NCBI GenBank assembly: GCA_036383255.1
Contig: DASVOS010000014.1
Location: 37,538 to 101,537, forward strand
Direction: 5' to 3'
Origin: Gammaproteobacteria bacterium
GTDB taxonomy: Bacteria; Pseudomonadota; Gammaproteobacteria; Natronospirales; REEB76
DNA: 64,000 bases
Position 1 is the stretch's first letter; the number at the start of each line of letters is the position of its first letter. A program made the translations under genes and the position numbers. Positions 25,591 through 35,654 of the stretch are shown here, piece by piece. The notes under the pieces are model-generated. The model made no database searches and had not been told where the DNA came from. It saw only the letters and a program-made list of their open reading frames with translations.

Positions 25591-26912
25591 CCGCACGCGC
25601 CGCCGCAGGAGCGGAGAGCACCGCCCAGGTCACCGCCCTGTCCCACGAGGGGCGCGGCATAGCGCGCCTGCACGGCAAGACCGTGTTCATCGAGGACGCG
25701 CTGCCCGGCGAGACGGTGCGCTTCCGCATCCTCAAGAAGCGCAGCGACTTCGACGAGGCCCAGGTCACAGAGGTGGTGGAAGCCTCGCCTGACCGGGTGC
25801 AGCCCCGCTGCCGGCACTTCGGCACCTGCGGCGGCTGCGCGCTGCAGCATCTCGCGCCCGCGGCCCAGGTGGCCGCCAAGCAGCAGACGCTCCTGGATAA
25901 CCTCAAGCGCATCGGCGGCGTCACGCCGGATGACGTGCTCCCGCCGCTGCTGGGTCCCGCCTGGGGTTACCGGCGCCGCGCGCGCCTCTCGGCCCACCGC
26001 AACACCAACAGCGGCAAGGTGCTGGTGGGATTCACGGAGCGCCACCGCCACCTCATCACCGACGTGTGGCAGTGCCATACCCTGGATCCGCAGGTGGGCG
26101 GGCGTATCGAGAAGATATCGGAGCTCCTGAGCGGCCTCAGCATCGCGGACAAGGTGCCGCAGCTGGAGGTGGCGGTGGGTGACGGCGATATCGTGCTGTC
26201 CCTGCGGGTGCTGGCGGCGCCCAGCGCCGCGGACCGGGAACGGCTCGCGGCCTTCGAGAAGGAAGAGGGCATGCGCATCCTGCTGCAGGAAGGCAAGGCT
26301 GAGCATGCCGTGCCCCTGGGCGGCGAGCGGCCCGAGTTGCACTACCGGCTGCCGGCATCACAGGTGGACATCGCCTTCGAGCCCGCCGACTTCATCCAGG
26401 TGAACGGCGAGGTGAACCGGCGCCTCGTGGACCTCTCGCTCGAGCTCCTGGCCCCGCGGGACGACGAGGACGTGCTGGACCTCTTCGCCGGCCTCGGCAA
26501 CTTCACCCTGCCGCTCGCGCGCCTCGCGCGCAGCGTCACGGGCGTGGAGGGAGAAGCGGGCTTGGTGGCCCGCGCCCGCAGCAACGCGGAGCGCAACGGC
26601 ATCGCCAACGCCTCCTTCGAACAGGCGGACCTTTTCGCCGAGAAGCAGCATGGCGAGTGGGCGAAGCGCCGCTATGCGCGCATATTGCTCGACCCGCCCC
26701 GGGCCGGTGCCCGGGAGATCATCGCCCAGTTCCCGCGCTTCGCCGCCCGCAAGCTCGTCTACGTCTCCTGCCATCCCGCCACCCTGGCGCGGGATGCGAA
26801 GACGCTGGTGGAGGAGCAGGGTTGGCGGCTCACCAAAGCCGGCGTGCTGGACATGTTTCCCCATACCGCCCACGTGGAATCCATCGCCGTGTTCGAGCGG
26901 GGGGCCGCATGA
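25587..26912 (+). CDS. rlmD: 23S rRNA (uracil-1939-C5)-methyltransferase
   Basis: A 441-residue SAM-dependent methyltransferase. An N-terminal TRAM domain (about residues 10-65) precedes the [4Fe-4S] cysteines C75, C81, C84 (CRHFGTCGGC) and C163. The SAM motif is VLDLFAGLGNFTLPL. The catalytic motif DPPRAG and the nucleophile region VYVSCHPATLARD are intact. It shares four bases with the gene on each side. Confidence 0.95.
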   Translation: MTARAAAGAESTAQVTALSHEGRGIARLHGKTVFIEDALPGETVRFRILKKRSDFDEAQVTEVVEASPDRVQPRCRHFGTCGGCALQHLAPAAQVAAKQQTLLDNLKRIGGVTPDDVLPPLLGPAWGYRRRARLSAHRNTNSGKVLVGFTERHRHLITDVWQCHTLDPQVGGRIEKISELLSGLSIADKVPQLEVAVGDGDIVLSLRVLAAPSAADRERLAAFEKEEGMRILLQEGKAEHAVPLGGERPELHYRLPASQVDIAFEPADFIQVNGEVNRRLVDLSLELLAPRDDEDVLDLFAGLGNFTLPLARLARSVTGVEGEAGLVARARSNAERNGIANASFEQADLFAEKQHGEWAKRRYARILLDPPRAGAREIIAQFPRFAARKLVYVSCHPATLARDAKTLVEEQGWRLTKAGVLDMFPHTAHVESIAVFERGAA

Positions 26913-27955
26913 GCCTGGGTCCCCTGATGGTGGACGTGGCGGGCACCGAACTCACCGCCGAAGACCGGGAGATACTGCAACATCCCCTGGTGGGCGGTGT
27001 GATCCTGTTCACCCGCAACTACCGCGATCCCAGACAGGTGCGGGCCCTGACGGAGGCGATCCACGCACTGCGGGAGCCGCGCCTCTTGGTCACCGTGGAC
27101 CACGAGGGCGGGCGCGTGCAGCGCTTCCGCGACGGATTCACGCAGTTGCCGCCGGCGCGGCTCTATGGCGAGCTGCATGACAGGGATCCCAAGGAAGCGG
27201 CACGGCTGACGGAACTCTGCGGCTGGCTCCTGGCAGCGGAGTTGCGCGCGGTGGACGTGGACATGAGCTTCGCGCCGGTGGTGGACCTGGACTTCGGCGT
27301 GAGCAGCGTCATCGGCGACCGGGCCTTCCATGCCGATCCCACGGTGGTGGCGGAACTCACCCGGGCCTGGACCCTGGGCATGCGCCGGGCCGGCATGGCT
27401 GCCTGTGCCAAGCATTTCCCCGGCCACGGCGCGGTACAGGGTGATTCCCACCACATGCTCCCGGTGGATGAGCGGTCCCTGGAGGAGATCCGGCAACGTG
27501 ACCTCGTGCCCTACCAGCGCCTGTTCAAGCTCGACTGCGCCTCCGTGATGATGGCCCACGTGGTGTATTCCCAGGTGGACGAGCAGCCCGCCAGCCTGTC
27601 GCGGCGCTGGGTGGATGAGGAGCTGCGCGGGCGTATGCGCTTCGAAGGCGTGGTGTTCTGTGACGACCTCAGCATGCGAGGCGCCGAGAAGGCGGGCGAC
27701 TACCTGGACCGGGCCGAGGCGGCGCTCGCAGCAGGCTGCGACATGCTGCCGGTGTGCAACAACCGCGCCGGCGTGGAGGCGATCCTGGACGGACTCAAGG
27801 CGCCGCCGAACCCGGTGAGCCAGTGGCGGCTGGTGCGCCTGCACGGGAAGGAGAGCCACTCATGGGACGCGCTACGCGCCGGCGCCGAATGGCGCCACGC
27901 ATGCAGCGCCCTGGCGAAACACTACGACGCGGGCTTCCGGCTCGAGCCGACCTGA
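26909..27955 (+). CDS. nagZ: Beta-N-acetylhexosaminidase NagZ
   Basis: A 348-residue GH3 enzyme that removes N-acetylglucosamine from muropeptides in peptidoglycan recycling. The start MSLGPLMVDVAGTEL and GGVILFTRNY are NagZ-typical. The catalytic loop KHFPGHGAVQGDSHH carries the Asp-His dyad, and FCDDLSMRGA carries the nucleophile aspartate. ATG 26909 overlaps the rlmD stop. The upstream frame to 26657 is rlmD shadow. Confidence 0.95.
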   Translation: MSLGPLMVDVAGTELTAEDREILQHPLVGGVILFTRNYRDPRQVRALTEAIHALREPRLLVTVDHEGGRVQRFRDGFTQLPPARLYGELHDRDPKEAARLTELCGWLLAAELRAVDVDMSFAPVVDLDFGVSSVIGDRAFHADPTVVAELTRAWTLGMRRAGMAACAKHFPGHGAVQGDSHHMLPVDERSLEEIRQRDLVPYQRLFKLDCASVMMAHVVYSQVDEQPASLSRRWVDEELRGRMRFEGVVFCDDLSMRGAEKAGDYLDRAEAALAAGCDMLPVCNNRAGVEAILDGLKAPPNPVSQWRLVRLHGKESHSWDALRAGAEWRHACSALAKHYDAGFRLEPT

Positions 27956-27956
27956 A

Positions 27957-29252
27957 TCAACGGCCCCGGTCTTCCGTGGCGTAGGCCCGCACCAGCCAGT
28001 GCGTGAAACCGAAGGGCGGTACGCTGTTGCTGTCGATGCCGGCCGCCACCAGCACCCCGCGTGTCCAGCCCAGGCCCTGTGCTTGCGCGCCGAGCATCGT
28101 GTCAGTCGGCGTGGCGTCTTCCCACAACAACCGCCCAGTCCGCGTGTAGGCGCGCACCATGAAGTGCGGCGCGCTCTCTACGGCAGGATCGAAGGCCTGT
28201 CCGGCCACGAATACCCGCTTGTCGCCCACCGTCACCGCCAGGGCCGTATAGGGTGCCGATGGCGTGCCCGGCTGATCCTGCCATAGCAGCGCGCCGTCGG
28301 ACGCGGCGTAGGCGCTCACCAGCACCTGGCTGCCTGCCTCGGCGGTGAACAGGCGATTGGAATCCAACGCCAGCCGGTTTACGCGATCGCCTGGGTCCGC
28401 CTGCCAGCGCAGCCGGCCCTTGCGCAGGCCGTAGGCGGCCACCTGGTTCGTATCCTGGCTGTTCGAATCCACCGCCCACCAGGCGAGATATACCTTGCCG
28501 TCGCCGACCACGAGTTCGGCGGTACGCAAGGACAGGCCTTGGGCTTCGGCAGGGCGCGCTTCCCAAAGGAACCTGCCTTGGCGGGTGGTGTAGGCGCGCA
28601 GCACCAGGTGGCCGCCGTCATCTGCGCCCGCCACCAGCACCGTGCCGCCGGAGACCGCGAGAGCGAGCGGCAAGGCCACGTCATCGACTTCCCAGCGCTG
28701 TGCGCCGGTGGACGCGGCATAGGCGCGCAGCAGGCCGGCGCCGCCCGTGCCGGGGGAGCAGGTGCCGGCGGCGAACACGGAGCCGCCATCGGCGACGATG
28801 GCCCGTGCGCGGGAACCGAACTGTCCGCAGTGATCCTCCCACAGCACTGTACCGTCGCGCCGGTCATAGGCGCGCACGACGTAGCCGTTGCTGCCGGCGG
28901 TGTTGGTGCCGGAACTCCCGGCGAGGAAGAGGCGCGTGCCGCCCACCGCGAGTCCGGACACCTCGTCGTCCTGGTGGATGCCGCCCGCGTCCCACACGTC
29001 TTCCCAACGGAGCGCGCCGCTCGCCACGTCGTAGGCGCGCACGCGGATGTCGGCATCGCTGCTGGGCGTAACCTTGTAGGGACCGCCGCCCGCCACATAG
29101 GCGAAGCCTCCGGCAACGGCCACCTGGCTCGCGGAAGCGTCACCCGTCATGGGGTCGTACACATCATCCCAGATGAGCTGGCCCGAGGCGGCGAACACCG
29201 GCGCGCCGGCGAGGGAGGCGGCTAGAGATGCGGTGAGCAGGAGTGCCTTCAT
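27957..29252 (-). CDS. Exported PQQ-like beta-propeller protein
   Basis: A 431-residue protein with a clear signal peptide (MKALLLTASLAASLAGAPVF, cleavage after AAS or FAA). The mature part is a series of about seven repeats of the type VRAYD..SG.LRWED, with A/W blade motifs of the PQQ-like quinoprotein fold (for example VLRAYTTRQGRFLWEA and LRAYAASTGAQRWEV). No catalytic calcium or cofactor residues can be assigned, so it is probably non-enzymatic. ATG 29252 is used because it opens the signal peptide. It is convergent with nagZ (one base between them). Function unknown. Confidence 0.75.
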   Translation of the reverse strand: MKALLLTASLAASLAGAPVFAASGQLIWDDVYDPMTGDASASQVAVAGGFAYVAGGGPYKVTPSSDADIRVRAYDVASGALRWEDVWDAGGIHQDDEVSGLAVGGTRLFLAGSSGTNTAGSNGYVVRAYDRRDGTVLWEDHCGQFGSRARAIVADGGSVFAAGTCSPGTGGAGLLRAYAASTGAQRWEVDDVALPLALAVSGGTVLVAGADDGGHLVLRAYTTRQGRFLWEARPAEAQGLSLRTAELVVGDGKVYLAWWAVDSNSQDTNQVAAYGLRKGRLRWQADPGDRVNRLALDSNRLFTAEAGSQVLVSAYAASDGALLWQDQPGTPSAPYTALAVTVGDKRVFVAGQAFDPAVESAPHFMVRAYTRTGRLLWEDATPTDTMLGAQAQGLGWTRGVLVAAGIDSNSVPPFGFTHWLVRAYATEDRGR

Positions 29253-29349
29253 ATATGCACAAGGCTGCTCGTACCGCCGCGGCGGCACAATCAAGCGAAT
29301 ACCCGAAGCAGATGAAGCGCGCCCGCCGCGGGCGCGCGGTCAAATCAGG

Positions 29350-30099
29350 TTATTGGCGCCGTACCGGCGTCACCAGCACGATGGCGCCGAACAGGGGGTG
29401 GTCGAAGTAGGCGAGCTTGCCGCCGTTCACGCGCATGTCGTGGCGCAGGCGGTAGAGCTGGAAGGTCGGTGCCGCCGGCACGGCGGTGCTGCCGGGCGGT
29501 GCGAGCACCGTGGTGCTGATGGCGGGGGAGGCGGGTGCGGCGTTCTTCGCCAGCGGACCTTCCAGTATCAGGTCCAGGTCGAAGTGCAGGTAAGGGCCGG
29601 TGGTGCTGAGCTTCGCGTCGCCGTAGACGGGCGTCGCCTGGGGCAGCGGCATGGCGTCGGCGGGCTGCGGCGCGGTGCTGGCGGCGGGCACCGCGGAGGC
29701 CGGCACACCCAGGCGCACCGCCGGGGCGTTGGCCCGGTCCAGGGCCGGCTGGCTCCAAGCCACGTGCAGCAAAGGCTCGTAGTTGCGGGAGCGCTTGAGA
29801 CGCGCCCAGGCGTCGTCGAGCTGCTGCGCGGTCACGGATATGAGCTGATAAGGCACCGGCGCTACCGCCGGGTCCACGGGCGCGAGGGGCAGCGCGCCGT
29901 TCCAGTCCGGCAACCCCGGGTCTGCGGGCCAGGTCTCCTGGCTGCCGGCGTTGGGGTCCGTGGCGCGGAACACGATCACTTCCACGTTGTACCAGTTGGG
30001 CGTGGGAGCGGAAGGCGCCGCGGCCGGAGCCGGCGCTGGGGCCGCGCCGTAGGCGGTGCTCGCGAGCAGGATCAGCAGGCTGGCGGCGAAGGTCTTCAA
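29350..30099 (-). CDS. csiV: CsiV-family periplasmic protein
   Basis: A 249-residue exported protein (signal peptide about residues 1-19) with the family signature WYNVEVIVFRATDP and a terminal YFDHPLFGAIVLVTPV segment. CsiV of Shewanella/Vibrio/Pseudomonas is a septal peptidoglycan-binding protein encoded next to mfd, which is the arrangement here (28 bases between them). Two Ala/Pro-rich linkers make it longer than the core. Assignment is by signature and context. Confidence 0.75.
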   Translation of the reverse strand: MKTFAASLLILLASTAYGAAPAPAPAAAPSAPTPNWYNVEVIVFRATDPNAGSQETWPADPGLPDWNGALPLAPVDPAVAPVPYQLISVTAQQLDDAWARLKRSRNYEPLLHVAWSQPALDRANAPAVRLGVPASAVPAASTAPQPADAMPLPQATPVYGDAKLSTTGPYLHFDLDLILEGPLAKNAAPASPAISTTVLAPPGSTAVPAAPTFQLYRLRHDMRVNGGKLAYFDHPLFGAIVLVTPVRRQ

Positions 30100-30127
30100 G
30101 GTACGGCTCCTTCCGGCGATGGCTGCA

Positions 30128-33100
30128 TTATGCCGCAGTTGGCGGGGCGAGGCGTGCGAGCAGGGCTTCCACTTCGGCGACGCGCGTGTCCCGGTCCTCC
30201 AGGTCCATGGTGAAGCGCAGCCGGTCCTGGCCGTCCAGCCGGAAGATGTTGGGCTTGGCCTGCACCAGCCGTATCACGGTGATCGGTTCCACCGGCGTGT
30301 CCGGCCCGAAGTGGATGCGCCCGCCCGCGGGGCCGGCCTCGATCTTGCGGATGCCGAGGGGCGCGGCCTTGAGCTTGAGCTCGGCCATGCGGAACAGGTT
30401 CTTGGCCTGGGGCGGCAGGAGGCCGAAACGGTCGATCATCTCCACCTGCAGGTCGTCCAACTGCGCCTGGTCCTTGCAGCTCGCGATGCGCTTGTAGAGC
30501 GTGAGGCGCAGGTGCACGTCCGGCATGTAGTCGGAGGTGAGCAGGGCCGGGATGTGCAGGTCGATCTCCGGGCCGTGGTCCAGGGGCGCGTCCAGGTCCA
30601 CGGGCTTGCCGGCCTTGAGGGTCTTCACCGCCCGCTCCAGGAGTTCCGAGTACAGCGAGAAGCCCACTTCCTGGATCTGCCCGCTCTGCTCGTCGCCGAG
30701 CAGCTCGCCGGCACCGCGGATCTCCAGGTCGTGGGTGGCGAGGGTGAATCCGGCGCCCAGTTCCTCCAGGGACTCGATGGCCTCCAGGCGCTTCAGGGCG
30801 TCGCCGGTCATGAGGGTGCGCGGCGGGATCAGCAGGTAGGCATAGGCCCGGTGGTGGGAGCGGCCCACGCGCCCGCGCAACTGGTGCAGCTGTGCCAGGC
30901 CGAACTTGTCGGCGCGGTGGATGATGATGGTGTTGGCCGTCGGCACGTCGATGCCGCTCTCGACGATCGTGGTGCACACCAGGATGTTGAAGCGCCGGTG
31001 GTAGAAGTCGAGCATCACCTGCTCGAGTTCCCGTTCCCGCATCTGGCCGTGGGCGATGCGGATGTCCGCGCCGGGTACGAGCTTCGCCACGTCCGCCGCC
31101 GCCTTCTCGATGGTCTCGACGCTGTTGTGCACGAAGTAGACCTGGCCGCCGCGCTTGATCTCGCGCAGGCAGGCCTCCTGGATCAGGCCGTCCTGCCACT
31201 CGCTGACGAAGGTCTTCACCGCCAGGCGCTCCTCCGGCGGCGTGGCGATGATGGAGAGCTCGCGCAGCCCCGCCAGCGCCATGTTGAGGGTGCGCGGGAT
31301 GGGCGTGGCGGTGAGGGTGAGGATGTCCACCTCGGCCCTGAGCTTCTTGAGGCGCTCCTTGTGCTGCACGCCGAAGCGGTGCTCCTCGTCCACGATCACG
31401 AGACCCAGGTCCTTGAACTTCATCTCGGGTCGCAGCAGCGCGTGGGTGCCGATCACGATCTCCACCTTGCCGGCGGCGATGGCCTCGAGCGCCGCCTCCT
31501 GCTGCTTGCCGGTACGGAAGCGCGACAGCACCTCGATGCGCACCGGCAGCTCGGCGAAGCGGTCCTGGAAGGTCTGCGCATGCTGCTGGGCGAGCAGGGT
31601 GGTGGGCACCAGCACCGCCACCTGCTTGCCGCCCTGCACCGCCACGAAGGCGGCGCGCAGCGCCACCTCGGTCTTGCCGAAGCCCACGTCGCCGCACACC
31701 ACCCGGTCCATGGGCCGCCCTTCGGTCATGTCCGCGATCACGCCCTCGATGGCCTTCTGCTGGTCCGGCGTCTCGTCGAAGGGAAAGCCGTCGGCGAAGG
31801 ACTCGTAGTCGAGCGGCGCCAGCTTGAATGCGTGGCCCTCGCGCGCCGCGCGACGCGCATAGAGCTCCAGGAGCTCGACGGCGGTGTCGCGGGCCTGCTC
31901 GGCGGCACGGCGCCGCGCCTTGTCCCAGTCGCCGCTGCCGAGCTTGTGCAGCGGCGCGGTCTCGGGCGAGCTGCCGCTGTAGCGGCTGATGAGGTGCAGC
32001 GAGGACACCGGCACGTAGAGCTTGTCGCCGCCGGCATACTCGAGCCTGAGGAACTCGGTCTCGAAGCCGCCCATGTCCAGGGTCTCGAGCCCCAGGTAGC
32101 GGCCCACGCCGTGCTGCTCGTGCACCACCGGCGCCCCGGCGGCCAGGTCCGTCAAGTCCCGGATGATGTCCTCGGGGTTGCGGCGGCTGACGCGCCGGGT
32201 CTTCTGGCGCGCGCGCTCGCCGAAGAGCTGCTCCTCCGTGAGCACCGCGAGGCCCGCCTCCGGCAGCAGCAGGCCCCGCTCCAGGGGCGCGATGCAGATG
32301 GCGAGGGGCTCATCGGCCGACAGGAATTCATCCCAGCCCTCCACGGGCACGGGCTTGATGCCGTGCCTGCCCAGGAGGTCGTTGAGGTACTCGCGCCGTC
32401 CGGCGGATTCTGCCGCGAACAGCACCCGCCCCTTGAATCCGCGCAGGAAGCCCAGCAGCTTCTCCGCGGGCTCGCTTGCACGGCTCTCCACCCGCAACGA
32501 GAGGGGCGCGGCGGTCGCGAAGTTGACGCCGGCGCCTGGCAACCGCTCGAAGGATTGAACCACGATGCAGGCGTGCCGCTCCGCCGCGGCCTGCACCTCG
32601 GAGGGTTCGAACCAGACCTCCTGGGGTTTCAGCAGCGGCCGCTCGATGTCATGGCGGCGCTGCTCGTAGCGCTCGCCGATCTGCTGCCAAGCCTGCTCCA
32701 GCGCCCCCGGCATGTCGTCCAGGGCGGCGATGACGCCGTCTTTCGGCAGGTAGTCGAAGAAGCAGCAGGTGGAGTCGAAGAAAAGCGGCAGGTAATACTC
32801 GATGCCGCCGATGGCGACGCCGTTGGAGACGTCGCGGTACACGGCGCTGCGGTTTGGATCGCCCTCGATGCGGGCGCGATAGCGCTGGCGGAAGGCACGG
32901 ATGCCCGTCTCGTCCAGCGGGAACTCGCGCGCCGGCAGCAGTTCGAGTTCCGGCAGACTGTCCTTCGAGAGTTGGGTCTCGGGATCGAATACCCGGATGG
33001 ATTCGATCTCGTCATCGAACAGATCGATGCGGTAGGGCACCTCGCTGCCCATCGGGAACACGTCCAGCAGCGAGCCGCGCACGGCGTACTCGCCGTGCTC

Positions 33101-33595
33101 CATCACCTGGGTCACGGAGTGGTAGGCGGCGGCGGCGAGGCGCCGGCGCAGCGCTTCCGGGTCCAACATCTCGCCCACCTTCAGCATCAGCGTGCCGCCT
33201 GCGACGTACTGGGGCGGCGCGAGGCGCTGCAACAACGCGGCGGCGGCCACCACCACGATGCCGCGCTTCAGTTCCGGCAGCGCTGCCAGGGTCGCGAGCC
33301 GCTCCGACAGGATGTCCTGGTGGGGCGAGAAGAGGTCGTAGGGCAGGGTCTCCCAATCCGGCAGTGCGAGCACCGGCAGGGACGGGTCGGTGACATAGAA
33401 GCGCAGCTCCGCCCCGATGCGGTCCGCCTCGCGGGAGTCCTGTGCCACCACCACCAGCGGTGCTTCCAGGCGCGCCGCCGCCTCCGCCAGCGCGAGGCCG
33501 GGGCTGCTGCCATAGAGCTTGCCCCAGCGCTGTTCGCGGCTGGAAAGGTCGAGGTCCGCGGACGCTAGGACGGTGGACGGTTTGTCAGGCATCAA
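30128..33595 (-). CDS. mfd: Transcription-repair coupling factor
   Basis: A 1155-residue helicase-like translocase that removes stalled RNA polymerase and recruits UvrA. The UvrB-homology region fills the first third. The RNA polymerase-interacting Tudor-like domain (about residues 480-545) contains GAPVVHEQHGVGRYLGLE. The translocase has Walker A GDVGFGKTEVA, Walker B DEEHRFGV, TATPIPRTL and VESGIDVPTANT. The C-terminal D7 autoinhibitory domain closes the protein. Length is normal for Mfd. Confidence 0.97.
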   Translation of the reverse strand: MMPDKPSTVLASADLDLSSREQRWGKLYGSSPGLALAEAAARLEAPLVVVAQDSREADRIGAELRFYVTDPSLPVLALPDWETLPYDLFSPHQDILSERLATLAALPELKRGIVVVAAAALLQRLAPPQYVAGGTLMLKVGEMLDPEALRRRLAAAAYHSVTQVMEHGEYAVRGSLLDVFPMGSEVPYRIDLFDDEIESIRVFDPETQLSKDSLPELELLPAREFPLDETGIRAFRQRYRARIEGDPNRSAVYRDVSNGVAIGGIEYYLPLFFDSTCCFFDYLPKDGVIAALDDMPGALEQAWQQIGERYEQRRHDIERPLLKPQEVWFEPSEVQAAAERHACIVVQSFERLPGAGVNFATAAPLSLRVESRASEPAEKLLGFLRGFKGRVLFAAESAGRREYLNDLLGRHGIKPVPVEGWDEFLSADEPLAICIAPLERGLLLPEAGLAVLTEEQLFGERARQKTRRVSRRNPEDIIRDLTDLAAGAPVVHEQHGVGRYLGLETLDMGGFETEFLRLEYAGGDKLYVPVSSLHLISRYSGSSPETAPLHKLGSGDWDKARRRAAEQARDTAVELLELYARRAAREGHAFKLAPLDYESFADGFPFDETPDQQKAIEGVIADMTEGRPMDRVVCGDVGFGKTEVALRAAFVAVQGGKQVAVLVPTTLLAQQHAQTFQDRFAELPVRIEVLSRFRTGKQQEAALEAIAAGKVEIVIGTHALLRPEMKFKDLGLVIVDEEHRFGVQHKERLKKLRAEVDILTLTATPIPRTLNMALAGLRELSIIATPPEERLAVKTFVSEWQDGLIQEACLREIKRGGQVYFVHNSVETIEKAAADVAKLVPGADIRIAHGQMRERELEQVMLDFYHRRFNILVCTTIVESGIDVPTANTIIIHRADKFGLAQLHQLRGRVGRSHHRAYAYLLIPPRTLMTGDALKRLEAIESLEELGAGFTLATHDLEIRGAGELLGDEQSGQIQEVGFSLYSELLERAVKTLKAGKPVDLDAPLDHGPEIDLHIPALLTSDYMPDVHLRLTLYKRIASCKDQAQLDDLQVEMIDRFGLLPPQAKNLFRMAELKLKAAPLGIRKIEAGPAGGRIHFGPDTPVEPITVIRLVQAKPNIFRLDGQDRLRFTMDLEDRDTRVAEVEALLARLAPPTAA

Positions 33596-33611
33596 GAGGT
33601 CGGACGCGCCA

Positions 33612-34505
33612 CTAGTCTCTGTAGCGCTTGGTCAGGTCTCCGTAGGAATCGATGCGGCGGTCCCGCAGGTAGGGCCAGATGCGGCGCACGGCCTCGGAGC
33701 GGCCGAGGTCCACGTCCACCACCAGCACCGTGGGGGAAGAGCTGTCGGCCTGGGCCAGGATCTCGCCCTGGGGGCCTGCGACGAAGCTCGAGCCCCAGAA
33801 GTCGATGCCGTCGGTGGCGCCGGAGGGATCCTTCTCATGGCCGATGCGGTTGCAGGCCAGCACCGGCAGGCCGTTGGCCACCGCGTGGGCACGCTGGATG
33901 GTGATCCAGGCATCCCGCTGACGGCCCTGCTCGGCCTTGTCGTCCGCCGAGACCCAGCCGATGGCGGTGGGATAGAGCAGGAGGTCCGCGCCGGCCAGCG
34001 CCATCATGCGCGCGCCTTCGGGATACCACTGGTCCCAGCACACCAGCACGCCGAGCTTGCCCACGGAAGTCTGGATCGGCTCGAAGCCGATGTCCCCCGG
34101 GGTGAAGTAGAACTTCTCGTAGTAGGCCGGATCGTCCGGGATGTGCATCTTGCGGTAGATGCCGGCGAGGCTGCCGTCCTTCTCCAGCACCGCGGCGGTG
34201 TTGTGGTAGAGGCCGGGAGCGCGGCGCTCGAACAGCGAGGCCACTATCACCACGCCGAGCTCCTTCGCCACGGAGCCCAGCTCCCGGGTGGAGGGGCCGG
34301 GGATGCTCTCGGCCAGGTCGAAGACCTTCGTATCCTCGGTCTGGCAGAAATAGGGGCCGGCGTGCAGTTCCTGCAGCAGCACCAGCCTCGCGCCTTGCTT
34401 GGCCGCCTCGCGGATGCCCTTGATGCTCTCCTCGAGGTTCGCGGCACGGTCGTCCGTGCAGCGCTGCTGCACCAGGCCGACCTTGAGGGATTTGGATGCG
34501 CTCAT
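33612..34505 (-). CDS. aguB: N-carbamoylputrescine amidase
   Basis: A 297-residue nitrilase-superfamily hydrolase. The Glu-Lys-Cys triad lies in LLQELHAGPYF, YRKMHIPDDPAYYEKFYF and VCWDQWYPEGARMMAL. The YEKFYFTPGD and QWYPEGAR segments are typical of the plant-type AguB family. It converts N-carbamoylputrescine to putrescine, CO2 and ammonia. It lies four bases downstream of aguA on the same strand, so substrate and product match the neighbour. Confidence 0.95.
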   Translation of the reverse strand: MSASKSLKVGLVQQRCTDDRAANLEESIKGIREAAKQGARLVLLQELHAGPYFCQTEDTKVFDLAESIPGPSTRELGSVAKELGVVIVASLFERRAPGLYHNTAAVLEKDGSLAGIYRKMHIPDDPAYYEKFYFTPGDIGFEPIQTSVGKLGVLVCWDQWYPEGARMMALAGADLLLYPTAIGWVSADDKAEQGRQRDAWITIQRAHAVANGLPVLACNRIGHEKDPSGATDGIDFWGSSFVAGPQGEILAQADSSSPTVLVVDVDLGRSEAVRRIWPYLRDRRIDSYGDLTKRYRD

Positions 34506-34509
34506 CTCG

Positions 34510-35559
34510 TCATGCCTTCTGCGGCACTACGCCGCGGGGGAACTGCATGGTCACGCAGTGCAGGCTGCCGTACTGGTGGATCAGGGAGCGGCAGGGGACG
34601 CCCACGATCTGGCGATCCGGGAAGCAGCTTTCAAGGGCCTTCAGGGCCGGCCCGTCCGCCGCATCATTATAGGTCGGCACCAGCACCGCGCCATCCACGA
34701 TCAGGAAGTTGGCGTAGGTGGCCGGCAGGCGGCGGCCGGTGTGGTCGATGATGGGCTGGGGCCAGGGGAGCGGCACCAGCGTGTACGGCTGCCCGTCCTT
34801 GCGGCGCAGGGCCTTGAGCTCGTCCTCCATGGCCTTGAGACCGGCGTAGTGCGGATCCGACTGGTCGGCACAGGCCTGGTAGGCGATGGTATGCGGGTCG
34901 CAGAGGCGGGCGAGCGTGTCGACGTGGCCGTCGGTATCGTCGCCGTCGATGGCGCCGTGCCTGAGCCACAGGATGCGGTCCACGCCCAGGTACTTGTGCA
35001 GCAGCGCCTCTATCTCGGTCCGCTTGAGCTTCGGGTTGCGGTTCTTGTTCAGCAGGCAGCTCTCGGTGGTGAGCAGGGTGCCTTCCCCGTCCACTTCGAT
35101 GCTGCCGCCTTCCAGCACCAGCTCGATGCTTTCCATCAGGATGTCGCCGAAGGCGCCGGCTTCATGCAGGCGGCGGCTCAGGCGGTTGTCCTCGGCATGG
35201 GGGTACTTCTCGCCCCAACCGTTGAAGATGAAGTCCAGCAGCACGAGCTGGCCGTCCTTCTCGACGGTGATGGGACCGTGGTCGCGGGCCCAGGCATCGT
35301 TGGAGGGGAAGGTGAATATGTGCAGCCGGTCCATGCGGCCGCCGGCGGCCTTCACGTAGCCGCGGATGCGCTCGGCATGGCCTGCGTCCATGCAGGTGAT
35401 GATCACCGGCTCCCGCAGGCTGATCTCCTTGGCGATGGCAGTGTGGCAGCGCTCCGCAGAGGCGTAGTCCGGGTTCCACTCCACGTCGGAGCGTGGCCAG
35501 GTGAGCATCACGCCGCTCTGGGGCACCCATTCCGGCGGCAGGCTGTAGCGTGCGGTCAT
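34510..35559 (-). CDS. aguA: Agmatine deiminase
   Basis: A 349-residue enzyme of the peptidyl-arginine-deiminase family. It shows SNDAWARDHGPI, FNGWGEKY and the catalytic cysteine in GSLHCVTMQFPRG near the C-terminus. It deiminates agmatine to N-carbamoylputrescine, the step before AguB. ATG 35559 is chosen because GGGGAAG precedes it and family similarity starts at MTARYSLPPEW; the frame extends upstream to 35628 without support. Confidence 0.95.
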   Translation of the reverse strand: MTARYSLPPEWVPQSGVMLTWPRSDVEWNPDYASAERCHTAIAKEISLREPVIITCMDAGHAERIRGYVKAAGGRMDRLHIFTFPSNDAWARDHGPITVEKDGQLVLLDFIFNGWGEKYPHAEDNRLSRRLHEAGAFGDILMESIELVLEGGSIEVDGEGTLLTTESCLLNKNRNPKLKRTEIEALLHKYLGVDRILWLRHGAIDGDDTDGHVDTLARLCDPHTIAYQACADQSDPHYAGLKAMEDELKALRRKDGQPYTLVPLPWPQPIIDHTGRRLPATYANFLIVDGAVLVPTYNDAADGPALKALESCFPDRQIVGVPCRSLIHQYGSLHCVTMQFPRGVVPQKA

Positions 35560-35654
35560 GTCTTCCCCAGTTCCCCAAAGCAAACCGCGTGACGTGCCGC
35601 CCCCGGGACGGCACCGCTCACGCGGCATATGGATCGGTGCGGTGGAGGCGGCGG

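Noticed and set aside
30056..33568. 1170-codon open frame on the plus strand opposite mfd
   Set aside because: Antisense to a complete, motif-verified mfd; composition is typical of GC-rich mirror frames.
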